From contig JAJHTX010000005.1 in assembly GCA_032164295.1 (NCBI GenBank), forward strand, positions 1,240,001 to 1,304,000: a stretch of 64,000 nucleotides of DNA, written 5' to 3'. The DNA comes from Inonotus obliquus (lineage: Eukaryota > Basidiomycota > Agaricomycetes > Hymenochaetales > Hymenochaetaceae). Under the pieces are notes generated by a model. It had not been told where the DNA came from and did not search any database. It saw nothing but the letters and a program-made list of their open reading frames with translations. The position numbers and the translations under genes were made by a program. Numbering within the stretch: position 1 is the stretch's first letter; each line of letters starts with the position of its first letter. Below are positions 23,090-34,730 of the stretch, in pieces.

Positions 23090-26000
23090 CTAAGCCTTAG
23101 CGGCACTCTCTTCTCCAGCACCATTTCCGTTCGCACCTCCACTACCACTACCACGTCTATTCGATGGTCCAGGCGCGGGAGAACCCCTCGGCGAATCGTT
23201 ATACGAGGAAACTCGCTGCGAAGCCTGACCTGATCCTCCTCCACCTCCTAACGGTCCACTCATACCTCCTCCCCAAGTATCAAACGCTCCAGGACCTAGC
23301 GAGAACCTAGAATCCATCCCTCCAGGGGATCCAGGTCCCATTCCAGGAGCACCAGCACCTGTCATTTGCATACCCATAGGCGATCCCATTCCACCACCCA
23401 TAGGCATCATAGGCATCATCCCTCCCATACTCATCATCGACATCCTTGGATCGAAACCCATCATCTGACCAGGTGAAGACGCCCCTCCAGCTCCATTGGC
23501 TCCCGCAGCACCGTCAGCACCACCGACTTGAGATCCAGCGGTTGACATCGCTATCATAGCTTGTTGGTACGCTTGTGCAGCTTGTTGAGCCGCATACATA
23601 TGTTGCGGATTCATCATCGGGAACATCGGGTTCAAATACATCGATTGTGTACCCATCATCTGCGGGTACCCTCCAAACCCTCCCATCATCGGATTCATAC
23701 CCGTCATCTGTGGTGACAACCCACCTCCATACATACCAGCAAATTGTGCCGCGTATTGTTGTTGTTGCTCAAGTTGCTGACGTTGCAACTCATCGAGACG
23801 ACGTTGACGTTCTTCCGCCATTCGTTTTTCACGCTCACGTTCCGTTAAAGTTGCACCCATACCACCTTCACGTTTCCTTTCTCGTTCATGAGCTGAGATT
23901 GCACCAAGCAAGCCGACCTGTGGTGGTGGGGGTTTATTCGGTACGTTGATGAGTGAAGCGCCGGTTTCACGAGCATGTTCCTCCTGGCGCTTAGCCGACC
24001 TTTCCTGCTTATCTTGCATACCGGCCGACAGCAGACCCTGAGGCGCGAAAGCTTTCGTCATGGTCTCCGCGGGAGTCTCAATCTGCACGAAGGTATCTCG
24101 GTTGTTACTGTTGCCGTTATTGCTTGGCGGTGGCATCCCCGTATCCGTCTTCGTATCCAAAACGGAACTCCATATGTTCTGCTGTCGTGCGGCACCCGGC
24201 GGCTGTTGTTGCTGGTACTGTTGCTGGAATTGTGGAGGGTACTGCTGTTGTTGAGGCCACTGTGACTGCGGACGGCCCGCACTCGGATCACGAGGTCCCT
24301 CATACTGGTCGTGCCTACGATCCGAGCCTATCAGACAACGATACGAAACAAAATTTCAAGTCAGCGTCAAACAAAACCGCGGTCTAATACGTATTATTCG
24401 GTTACACATACCGGCAGGCGATCGTCCCCGTTGTGGGATTTGCGGCAACGTGCGAACCTGCCGTTGCTGTTGGCCTTGCTGGTCTCTGAAGTCTTCGGAG
24501 GCCGAGTTTGACGGCGACAGACCACGCATCTGTTGCTGTACCATCGGGTTCCGACCAACAGGCGCAGCAATGGACGGTGCACCACCAGAGTGACCACGAG
24601 ACGCAGAACGTGGTTCCTCGTCCGAATCAACTTCCTCATCCTCTTCCTCCTCTTCCTCCTCCTCTTCTTCGTCTTCACTGCTCTCCCAGCCTCCCTCACG
24701 TTGCTTCGCACGCTGTTTACCATTCGGTCTACCTGGCTTGTGTAAAACCTCTTCATGCGCAGCTTGCTGGGCTACGGATCTAGCCTTGCGTTCTGCAGCC
24801 TGCTTGGATGGCGCAAATGACGAGCGATATGGTCGGTTACTTTGTTGAGAAGGTGATGGTGCACGGTCCTCGGGTTCTAAAATCGTAGGCGGTGGAGGCG
24901 CACTAGCACTTCCAGACAGACGTCGTTGCTGCTGTTCTTGTTGAGTCTGTTCTTCCTTCTGCTTCACCGCAGGTTCGGGCGCGTTAGACGCGTCCTCCTG
25001 CTCCAAAAAGCTCAACGCTGCGAGCGCGTCAACGGTCTCATCATCCTGAAGCGCCATCTGGTTTTGTAACTGTCGCCTACGGTACTGCGGGCTTTCTGGC
25101 TGCTGTATCTGCGATCGCTGAGGCGACGTGATAGTCGAAGAGGATGGAGGAGGGGGTGAAGAGAGCTCGTCAGCCTCACGAGGTAGGGACGGGGGAGAGT
25201 CAGTTGGGACAAATCGTTTCCCGCCAACAGCACGGTTTTGTTGCTGTGCACGTGCGCCAGAGGGACGTCTTCCAAGTCCCCGGGTCTCGACCCCCAGGGC
25301 CCCGGCACTGCTTCCGGCTCCCACGCTTCCGGTTGGACCGGCACCACCGGCAACTCCAGCAGCATTGTACGAACCCGAATCTGGCAACGAACCAGAGCGT
25401 ACACTACGTACACTCGACCCAGCTCCACCGACAGTTGCTAATGCTGCAGTGCCAACTGCGCCAGAGACGACTTCAAAGCCTCCCGGTGTTCCCCGGCGGG
25501 GGACGGGCGAGACAGGTACGCGAGGAGATGTAGGCGAAGGTGAAGCACCAGGCGAGGGTGTCGCCCTAGGCGGAGGTGTTCCTCGTATCAACGATCGGAC
25601 TGGCACACCAGACCTGGCACTCATTGGATTCGTAAGCGCAGAATGCTCAGACACATCCGATTGTTCGTCCTCATCTCGGTCCTCGCTACCCTGCGGCACT
25701 TGCTGTGATCCTTCAGCTTGACGGTGCTGTTGCATGAGGTATAAAGCGCCTGGTTCATCGAATACATACTCCGACTCTGCAGGTTTATGTTTGTACTGAG
25801 GCTCCCACTGTTGTTGTGGCCTCTGGATATTCTTTTCTGGCGGCGCTGGTGGCTGATCCTTGTATATTGAGAACGGCGAGCTCAAGTGTGTTGCATGAGA
25901 AGCTATGGTCGCAGGTGTTGGTGGTACCGGCTCGTTCTGCAGTTGCTGTTGTTTCTGTTGCTGATATTGTTGCATACGCGGCGGCACTGATGCCGTCGAT

Positions 26001-28838
26001 GCCTGGAACTGACGCTGCTGCTGACGCATCGCGAATGACGAGGAGGCATCGCGCTCAGTTGCTGGACCTTGTATAGGCGGCGACATTGACTGCAGTTGTT
26101 CTGGACTCGTGAAATTCGCATTCTGACCAGAATATAAAGAATTATCCGCTTGACTGTATCGCGATATAGACGAGTTCGGGGACAGTGGCGGTGAGCGTAC
26201 GCCTCGGGCTGGACTGGTCGCTCCGCCCGAGGCCGTACCTGAAGCTGGACCCGATCCCGATCCCGATCCCGACCCCGAAGCCGAGGCAGACACCGACACC
26301 GACGTCAAACCCGCACCTGAATCCTGGCTGAAGCGCGGTCCAACTTGTGCAGGCCTCTGTGGTGGTGATGTCGTGCCTGCCTGCCAATGCTGCTGCTGCA
26401 CCTGGCGCTGTTCGTTCGGTAGATCACTCATCGACGGCGGACTCTCGACCCGTCTGCTACCAAGAATGCCCACATCTTCCTCCTCCTCGATAGTCGACTG
26501 TTTCGTTGCGGCGCGTATCGACAACGACGCTGAAGGGGAGATGTGTTGCGACTGGTCAAGAGTGCTCCCACGGCTCAGCGACTGGCTATCAGTCTTCTCT
26601 GTAATCGGTGAAAGAGATGACGTATCGCGAATCGGCGGAAGACCCGATGAAGTTGTGTTGCTATCGAAGCTGAGCGGTGGAAGCTGGAAGGACCCACCAC
26701 CGCCTGCCCCGTCTTGAGCCGCACGTTGCGTGTCCTGTGATTCTTCTGATGGCCGTTCGGCTACAGTCTGAATGGGAGGGAGTGATGGTGGCATATTTCC
26801 AGGCACTGCATTCCCATTACCCGTCGGCGATGGAAAGCCCATGGACAACCTCGACCCACCCTCTTGTCCGTACATACGCTCAATAAGAATCTCTTTAAAC
26901 TTTTGGCGCACAACGGATCCTCGGTCCTCACGGGGATCGACGCCTTCGGCAAGCTCACGATCAAGAAAGAGGTTCTACACATCATCGATGAGTCAGACTT
27001 CTGATTTGATGGAACGTGGTTGAGAGATCCACTCACATCCTTGTGCGGGCCGACAGGATAAGCAAACATCAAAGAATTCGGATCGCGTGGGTTCCAAGTA
27101 TAGCCGGGTGGTCGCCCATATAGATGAAATGCGTCATGTAGACCTGAACCATAGTTAGTTAGACGTCGAAGTGTCTGATAAGCATAAAATAGTTGATGCA
27201 GTATCTAACTTACCAACTAGCCACTTAAGCATTTCTAATGACCCCAATTTTCCCGGATCTGGCTCTGGCATCATAAGTAGCCAACCTTCTCGGGTGCGCC
27301 ATTCGCCCGCAAGCTCTTCATCCCCGATTAATCCCTCCATTTTGATAAGCGTACTCCGACTGATCAACTCGGGACGTTCCGGATAAACAGCAAACACCTG
27401 GGTAACGTTCACGAACGTGAGCATCGCCTTCTTGCGATCCCGCGCCTTTGCGGAGGTATAAAACGTGATGTGAGGGAGACGTGAGTCGATAGTGTGGCCA
27501 TTTCGGTCGGGTGGGGGTATAGAGGTGATGCTGCTGTTGTGCTCATGCGAAGCTCGACCAAACAGGGCGGACATGCGATTCTTGCGTGTTGTGGATGCGT
27601 CAAGAGGGGCGTCTGCTTGGCTAGTTTGGACACACATCCAGAGTCGTTTCCAGTCGGTTTGCCCGTTGATACGTATCTTGACCCACCCTTCCATACGTCC
27701 ATTGACAAGTGGCGAGCGCGGGTCCTTCCCTGTAGAAGCGTTAGTTAGCCAGAAATACAGTTGAACACAGAGTGCTTGAACGCTTACAGACACCGTTCTC
27801 ACTGAGCGACATGCGAAGCAAATGAGCAGTATATAACTCCTCCAACCTCGACTTCTCATACGCAGATAATCGTAACGCCGCTGTCCACGCCACGAGAGCC
27901 TGGGGGCTCGGACAAGAGAATAGGAGGAGGTTCAGCCCAGCAGTTGTAAGAGTAATGACGTTCGAGTACTTCATGGGTACGCCGTCTGGACCGGGCATGG
28001 TGACGGCGCCGAGGACATGTATGGACGCGTCGGTGATGTTGAGATATGTCGGCGGGACCTCCGTCCCCTTCTTGCTAGCCTCCTCAATCTCCTTCATATC
28101 CCAAACACTGAGCGTCGTCCCACCAAGCTGTACCCACACTTCACGCCATGGTTCCTCCTTCCCAACGATCTTCCCATCTGTATGTCGCTCGACGTGCTTA
28201 ACAAGCGGTCCGGAGAAGTAGATCTTGTGTGCCTGAGCAGTGGAGAGGTTGACGATCGAGCGGATCTCTGGATGTAGTTGTCTCTGCGGCGGCGGTTGTT
28301 GTTGCTGTTGCTGCTGCTGAGGCTGTTGGGGCTGTTGCGCCTGTGCTTGTTGCTGCTGCTGTGGGTACTGCTGGCTCGGAGCCCCCGGTGAACCAAGCAG
28401 CTGAGCGGGAGCATTAGATGGTCCTTGAACTCCTGATTGTGATGGCCCAGGCATTAGTGTCGACGAAGAAGGACCAGGCTGTTGGTGTTGTTGGTATTGG
28501 TGATGAGGTGGAGGCTGAGACGGGGCGACACCAAATTCGTCCGGGTTATTTCCGGAGTTGCTGTCGTTGCTGTTGTTGTTACTCCTCACGGCCTCTCGCA
28601 CGGTGGTCAACAAGGAAGATGCCTGCGTCGAAGGTGCAGAGTTTGACCTATTTTTCGTAAAGGAGAAGTTGAGAAAGGAAGGACGAGAGCTATGTTGTGG
28701 TCTAGCGGGGTGAGGGGTGGCATCGACCATTGTATTGTCGGTGTTGTGATGGGGGTGGTTTTTGGAAAGTCGCCGTCGCGGAATACCGAAACGACTGCCT
28801 GCACTAGTCGCGGAGTCTGAGCTCAACCTACCGTCCAT
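23090..28838 (-). CDS. Caf120/Skg3-like PH-domain protein
   Basis: Very long fungal protein (about 1,650-1,750 residues depending on splicing) resembling yeast Caf120/Skg3; Caf120 is a Ccr4-Not associated factor, so a role in mRNA decay or cell polarity is inferred. The ATG at 28838 starts MDGRLSSDSATSAGSRFGIP. A disordered Pro/Gln-rich N-terminus with a long CAG-coded Gln run (~28290-28380) leads to a first PH-like module: KIYFSGPLVKHVERHTDG, WREVWVQLGGTTLSVWDM, then NLLLFSCPSPQALVAWTAAL. After an intron a second module follows (GRMEGWVKIRINGQTDWKRL..TFVNVTQVFAVYPERPELI). The block LHDAFHLYGRPPGY..PRDPNSLMFAYP comes next (~27070-27140). The rest is low complexity: Ser/Gln/Pro-rich, an acidic Glu/Asp run (~24640), and a Met/Gly-rich tail ending GAGEESAAKA. 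At least five introns. Confidence 0.8.
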
Positions 28839-29015
28839 GATTATTATGAATCCTATATGTAGCGAGCGCTCATCGCCAGGGCGGATGCGGGTATATGTAT
28901 GCTGCAACGATGAAACGAGTCTAAGTGCGCGGAGCACAGCACATATAGGTGCTCCTCACATGATAGGAGCAGGGAAAGCTTATCATTCATTTTACAAAAA
29001 TACTGCCTATTTACA

Positions 29016-29979
29016 TTACTTTTTCACAGCATCGTTAGTTGATGCATGCTCGTACTTGTCAAATCCAAGAGATGCTTGCACTACATCGTCGGGAGCGTCT
29101 GGTTCAAGTTGGCCAGAAGCATTTCTTCGTGCACTATGACAAATCATTAGACTTACAAATGAGAATAGTATGACATAAACATACCGGAAGAAGGTATACG
29201 ACAGAACCACATCGTCGACGTTGGTACACGCAGGATCATCCAGCATATCCCGGTCGATGAAGAATAATAGTGGCATATCAACCTCCTCTCCAGCTAATAG
29301 CTTCTGCTCCTCAAAGCAGAAACATTCAACCTTGGCAAAATATGGAGCAATCTGCAAGGGGATTAGCATTTGTGATAATCCGCGCAGCAGCACAGCGACA
29401 ATGCTTCCAAGTAGGTCCGCAGCAACCTTCGGACTCTGCTTGGCTACATTCCCGGTCTAGGTAGAAAAACAGCGTTATGACGAGGAACTCACCCGATCAG
29501 GAGTAACATTGTACGTAGCGATCCCAATAACATCATATTGCGCCTTATTCCTCGCCTTATAAAACGCAAGACTCGTCTCCCCGGGCAACACATCAACATA
29601 CTTCTGTTGCGGGATGAACGACCAAGGTAATGCATCCGACGTATCCGCGTTAAATCGTACTCGAATCCGTCGAGCATCTTCAACAGGTACAAGTCGTTCC
29701 GGAGCGAACTTGCCCAGACCGACCACAGGTGTCCCTGCGAACCCGGTTGCAGCACAAAAGGCGCGATAGAGCGGAACGGCAGCGTACGACATGCCCGTCG
29801 CGAATAGTATCTGTCACCGCGCGTGGTTGTAACAAAAGTGATAGTTGAGGAAGCGATCAACGCACGACAGCAGTCGAGTACATCATCAGCGTTTTATTCC
29901 TATGCTTGTACATCTCTTCCCTCCTCCTGAGAATCTGACTTGCAGAACCCGCCGTTGTTTTTGGCTCAGTCGCGTACAT
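29016..29979 (-). CDS. COX11: COX11, copper chaperone for cytochrome c oxidase
   Basis: Mitochondrial inner-membrane protein delivering copper to the CuB site of Cox1. From the N-terminal side: ILRRREEMYKHRNKTLMMYS, an intron, then the single membrane span ILFATGMSYAAVPLYRAFCA and ATGFAGTPVVGLGKFAPERL. Next are DTSDALPWSFIPQQKYVDVL, NVTPDR, a ~140-base intron, and IAPYFAKVECFCFEEQKLLA with the copper-binding CFCF, then PLLFFIDRDMLDDPACTNVD and YTFFR. A last intron precedes ARRNASGQLEPDAPDDVVQA and the stop at 29016. ATG 29979 is the nearest in-frame start but leaves only a short leader. The mitochondrial targeting segment probably lies in an upstream exon within 29980-30080 that I could not place with confidence. 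Confidence 0.88.
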
Positions 29980-30430
29980 TCTCCGTGAAAAGAACCCGTT
30001 CCTCCAATTCGCCCGACAACATGTCTCATTCTGCGTCCGCTTCAGGCAGAATCGGGTCTAGAAAAGACATTAGAAAGTATGAATATAGATCAGTACGAGT
30101 GTATGCTCACCAGACCTACGTGCGAGGTTGCAGAGCTCTGAAAAATTGGACGGAAGGACATTGAACGGAAGAAAAGAACGAGGAGACTCGGCAAATAAGT
30201 TATTCCGGTAATCGTGGGAAAGAACATGAGTCCAGTTGTGTTGTGCAGCTGGGCGGATGCCAACGTATATTCCTATGTAGCATGAAACATGTACCTGCGC
30301 TACTAAACTATTACTAGTGACAACGCATCAGACGCCAGGCTTTTTTTCTACCTGGGCAAGATAAAGCTATTGCTTGAGATGACAAACCTTCAGGAAAGGG
30401 GGGAAGAGCAAGGAAAGGAGTAAGTTACCC
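29980..30430. other. intergenic; possible 5' exon of COX11
   Basis: 29980-30080 may encode the missing COX11 presequence on the minus strand (a frame containing RVLFTENVR is seen, out of phase with the downstream exon). 30100-30430 holds nothing I recognise. Confidence 0.35.
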
Positions 30431-31260
30431 ATATTCATCCACTTTAATCACTCCTTCGTCAGTTGCGAGGCTCAAGCTTCGGAATAAGCTACAAGACTTG
30501 AAGGCCACCTTCACCGCCGCGGCTTCCGTGGAACATCCTGAATTGGCTGAAGCCGTCAAGGAAAACTTTCGGATGCACTTGACTCAGCGCAATTTTGTAA
30601 TTGGTCAAACTCAGATAACCTTCCAAAGTGAGTATTTCGACAGCTGACTGCAAGGAATAAATTGGCCATGTTCTGGCGCAATATCCAAACTGGCGCAGCT
30701 CAGTGATGGTGGGTGTGGCAATGATCAAATATGTTTTATTCTGTGCGCTGACTTAATGTTGCAGAGCTCTCAGCTTCAGTGTTGACACGACGTGAGAGCA
30801 TGAGCAGGCTACGCAAAGAGAACCGGAAGCTGCGAAGGGATTACGACGAGCTGTAGTTGCAGTATGATGATAAAGTAAACAGTGGGGGAGCGTGAAAGAA
30901 GGAAAAAGAGTGGTCGGAGACAAAGGTAACCGATCTAACAACGCTCTCAAGTGCGAGAGCATCGGGTCCCATTAGAAGATGCGGATGTATAGCGGGCACT
31001 CCGAGCACAGCTTTGTAGTTTAGATATAATTTTATCCAGGTCGATATGATCCGGCTTCTTCCCTCAACCGAAGAAACAACACCGAGACTGCGTGATGTGG
31101 CTGAAGATGGAGAAGGTGGAGGTCGACGCTCAGGAATGTCAAATTGAGCTTGGAGAACTCCGTGTGGAGAATTCTGAGCTCGACCGAAGAAATGTGAGTC
31201 TTTCATGTCTGTTGCCTCAACACATTTTGTTTTCAGGCCAACCGGGAGAACAAGGTAAGG
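30431..31260 (+). pseudogene. coiled-coil protein remnant
   Basis: Unrecognised. An exon at ~30468-30627 reads RLKLRNKLQDLKATFTAAAS then EHPELAEAVKENF. An intron (GTGAGTATT..TTGCAG) leads to KLSASVLTRRESMSRLRKEN..DYDEL and a TAG at ~30856. A further charged helical segment, EKVEVDAQECQIELGELRVE, lies at ~31110-31190 and ends at a GTGAGT. Leu/Glu/Arg heptad spacing suggests a coiled coil. No start is evident and the TAG separates the two halves, so I treat it as a remnant, though a short intact gene ending at 30856 is possible. Confidence 0.35.
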
Positions 31261-31299
31261 GACTTAATGTCCGAATCGTAGGAGTCTGTTGCAGAGGCC

Positions 31300-31560
31300 G
31301 ACCAACTGTCCCTCTTGGTCAGTTCGGTAGCCCGGAATATTCTGTATGTTTTTGCTCAGCTCTATTCCACATCTCGTGATTGACATCGATATGCTATTGC
31401 GCATCTAGAATTCACCATGCAGTAGCGAATATGTACCAATTGTGGTGGGAGCATTGCAGGTTGCCATTCGAGCTCCTCTTGCCGCACCACAAGCTGTGTA
31501 TGCCTCCGTGATTTTCTCCGTGATGTATGGCACCGTCCTAACTTATACAGTTCTTGAATT
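31300..31560 (+). repeat. partial copy of the 5' exons of membrane family gene C
   Basis: Resembles 32935-33185: both carry AG[TC]CCGGAA.A.TCTGTATGTTTT.GCTCA, a TTGACA(C/T) and ..GCGCAT.T..A.ACTTAG/CTAG stretch, GTGTATG.CT.C.T.AT, and GG.AC..TCCTAAC.T. The spacing is conserved. Here the reading frame is lost. The membrane-spanning part is absent; unrelated sequence follows. Confidence 0.45.
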
Positions 31561-31883
31561 CATCAAGCAGCTCAGGGTGATTCAAACCATGTCTTGATGT
31601 TATGTCTGGATATAACTACGACCTTAACGGGGTGCCCCTGTTGCCGGAAAACACTAAGAAAGGAGTCGTTCATTATTCTCAAGTCTTGTAATGAACTCCT
31701 TGTCCCAATTGATCCCTTCCTCACTTCACAATTGTTGTGTTGTCTGCTTGTCGCTAGGCTGCTGATGTCTTCGCTTTGTTGCTGACTACATATTTCATTC
31801 AGAACAAGTTGCTCTTGCCTTCTGGAGTGTGAAGCACCTTCAGTGGTTCAAGTTGCGTCTTACTAGAGATTCGAGTCCACTAT

Positions 31884-32010
31884 TGTTCCGGAATAAATTT
31901 GCCTAGACCGACCATAGGTGTCCCTGCGAAACCGGTTGCAGCTCGAAAGGCGGAACAGCGGCATATGGTATGCCTACTGAGAATAGTATCTGTCATCACT
32001 TGTAATCATA
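31884..32010 (-). pseudogene. COX11 gene fragment (duplicate of 29695-29825)
   Basis: About 120 bases match the COX11 exon covering the membrane span and the GTPVVGLGKFAPE block, in the same orientation as the parent gene ~2.2 kb away (shared runs TTGCC.AGACCGACCA.AG, GGTGTCCCTGCGAA.CCGG, GAATAGTATCTGTCA). It carries substitutions and deletions, and nothing else of COX11 is present, so it cannot be functional. Confidence 0.75.
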
Positions 32011-32887
32011 TCGCTGATCAAGGACACAGGATCAAACAGAAATGAATGGATGACACCAGGCCATGTGAGATGGAGGCCAGTGAAGGTCACATCTGATGCG
32101 ATGAGCATGGCAAATTTTTTGGTTTAACGCTTCTAGTTGAACTCCGATTAGCAAAGTACATATTAAGAACTGCGGCACGCCAAGGAGTTATAACATGCGA
32201 TAAGCTGGCCAGCGACTTCTGGGTCTGGGAGCATGGGAAAACTCAATTGGATTAGATCAATGGTGGTACATCCATTGACTGAAACTTTTCACTACCGGTA
32301 GTGCAAACACTAGTACTGTAATCTCATGGATTAACTAAGGAACACAAACGAGAAGTAGAAGTCTTCGATACATGTCCGCAAAAGTTTGGTCATCTATTGC
32401 TGTGACTTTCTGCACCAACCAGATCGGGTGTAAAATTGTGCTCTCACGATATGCGCCCTGAAGCATTTCAGGGTAGGGCATGTATTGTGCACGCAATCAT
32501 GGTCATCCTAGGTCATTAGGATAACCGCATAGCTTGCACGTTTTATAGATCATCTTGTTTGTTTCCCCTTTGGTTACGCGATTCGCCACCACGTCTGACC
32601 GTGGTAGAGTTACAGTAGGGAGCAAGAGTGTCCCAACCTACTTCATTACTCATTGGATGGTTTATAAAGGGATATGATGGTGCAGAATGGTTTCACGTAT
32701 GGGATATGGTACCTCCGCTTACCACTGCTGCCGAACAGTTCTTTCAGCTGCACCAAATCCTTTGGATAACCATCCATTGCGTCGTGCTCTTTTTCATTGT
32801 CTTAAGTCCTTCGCCGAATGTATAAATATGCTGACTCTAAACTCTACAGCTCCCTATCCCATCTGGCCCTCAGTCTGTCTTTTCGAT
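32011..32887. other. intergenic; nothing recognised
   Basis: Spacer before the plus-strand membrane family gene at 32888. Only short frames; no TATA-like or repeat feature stands out. Confidence 0.35.
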
Positions 32888-34217
32888 ATGTTTGCAGTAA
32901 AGCAAAATGACGAGCCATCCTCTCCTCGCTGCCAGTCTTGTAGTCCGGAAGACTCTGTATGTTTTAGCTCATCATCATTCAACATCCGAACAACCTTTTG
33001 TCATTGACACTAATGCGCATTTGCATACTTAGGGCTCTCCCCACAGTGGCGATTTCGTAGCAGCGCCAGCGCAAACATCGCAGGATTCTGTTCAAGCTTC
33101 TCTAGCCTCGTCGGAAGTCGTGTATGTCTTCATCATAGTATTCCGAGGGACGAATGGAACTATCCTAACCTTTTCGCAAGCAACCCGCCGACCAAGACGG
33201 ACACGATCCCTCGTACTCCGATTGTACTTCACGTCAACTCGTTCGCCCTTCGCAATCATGCAGAACTCGAAACGTCGATCGGTACTGAATGCGTCGCACA
33301 CTCCAACAAGGTAATTTTCTTCGCTGTTGTTTTCGTGCTCCCATTGACACAGCCCAGGACAAAATTGGCATCAGTGGATCACAGCATAAAATGCTGCGTA
33401 TCGTAAGTCCATCGCACCTGTACATCGTGTGTATCCATTGATCATCGGAAGGTATGGCTTGTGGCTGCCTTCGTGTCGAGCCATAGAATAGTGTACTGCA
33501 ACACGCCCTCCGAGTTTCCTATTCTCTTGAATTTCTCAATCTCCGGATGCTGCGTTCACTTCCTAGTCGAGGCTATCGGTAGTCGTATTATCTCTCTCGC
33601 CAGTATCGCGTTCGCCATGGCCGTCTCCCTCGTCGAGATATACTCCAGCGTCAACACAGCCGTGTTCATCTCATACGCAATCGGCACTAGCGTCGTCGCC
33701 ATCGCTTTCTTCTGGACCGCTCTACGCAAGATTGAGCCAGTACAGGGTACAAACGGTTCCGAGCTATTTGCTGTTGTGCGTAGTCTGAAGTATCGTTAGT
33801 TATGTCGTTCTCACGACCGACTAGACGGGTCTGATCTTGAAACAAATGGTCGAGAACGACGTAGTCCCAATGAACACGTCCGCCAACTCAAGTGTTTTGT
33901 ATGACGCCCAGAACACTCTCTTTGCGGGGTCATTCATCGTTTCAATCATGGCTCTTTGGCTGATGGCCTCCGGCATCAGTCTACTGCATCCGTTGCGAAG
34001 CCCCGCCGGCATTTCTGCGCTGAGCAATCGCGCCTCGGCCCTTGCGTCCATCCTATTCTGGGTTGGATCTGTACTCACTCTCGCGTATATCATCGTAAGT
34101 GCTGTCTTGTCATCCTCCGGGGCGCCTAGGATTGCGACGATCGGCTGTGTGTCGTTCGCCATGTGCACGGCCGCGGTCCTGATCAAGCAATTCAAGGTAG
34201 ATCGGCTTTCTTCTTGA
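32888..34217 (+). CDS. polytopic membrane protein family, copy C
   Basis: Unrecognised family, paralogous to copies A and B. ATG 32888 (MFAVKQNDEPSSPRCQSCSP) and five inferred introns give a ~125-residue polar N-terminus, including NPPTKTDTIPRTPIVLHVNS and DKIGISGSQHKMLRI. Hydrophobic segments follow: VWLVAAFVSSHRIVYC, SISGCCVHFLVEAI, SLASIAFAMAVSLVEIYSS, AVFISYAIGTSVVAIAFFW, then the shared loop LKQMVENDVVPMNTSANSS. The rest is FAGSFIVSIMALWLMASG, a LLHPLR motif (LLNPLR in A, ILNPFQR in B), SALASILFWVGSVLTLAYII and a final span to LIKQFKVDRLSS. All exons join in frame with GT..AG ends, so it looks intact. Probable location is a cellular membrane with about seven spans; function unknown. Confidence 0.6.
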
Positions 34218-34730
34218 TGCCACAACTGGATAACTTAGTGAACCTTGATTACCATCTTTCGTCGGGCTTTGATGCTTCTTTCCTTTGCCATCTTTGCGCC
34301 ATAATTATTATATGCTTGTCGTTATGCTATCGATGTTCTCGCTTTACCACAGCTGCCTCCGTTTCTCTTATAACAATTAAAGGCGTATTGCTGTTGTTGA
34401 TACTTGTCGGGGAGCGAAACGCCCATCGCAATTGACAACAAGCGTCGCAAGTAGTTGATTTGCGTCTTAGCAGAACCTGAGACTGGTACATCCAGCCCTT
34501 TTCGATGTTCTACGCCCTCAAAACGAGCGCCGTAGCAAGAGGTATGATCTGGCGAGAGGAATCGTGTGTAATGTTCACACTTTTGCTTATCGCGTGTACC
34601 TAGCGAGGTGATTGATGTGTTGTGACGGGTAAGATATGTTCGTTTCGTTAGAGAAAAGTATTATGTAATACTCACTCGTGATGGACACGTCTGGAAGCGC
34701 GTAAGCCTGCTACTCCTGACACTGTCGACG
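34218..34730. other. intergenic; nothing recognised
   Basis: Spacer between membrane family copy C and the J-protein gene, both on the plus strand. No repeat or RNA gene seen. Confidence 0.4.

Noticed and set aside
24250..26500. CAG/CTG and acidic repeat runs as stand-alone microsatellites or CRISPR-like repeats
   Set aside because: They encode the Gln-rich and Glu-rich low-complexity parts of the Caf120-like protein; no spacer structure exists and CRISPR is not expected in a fungus.
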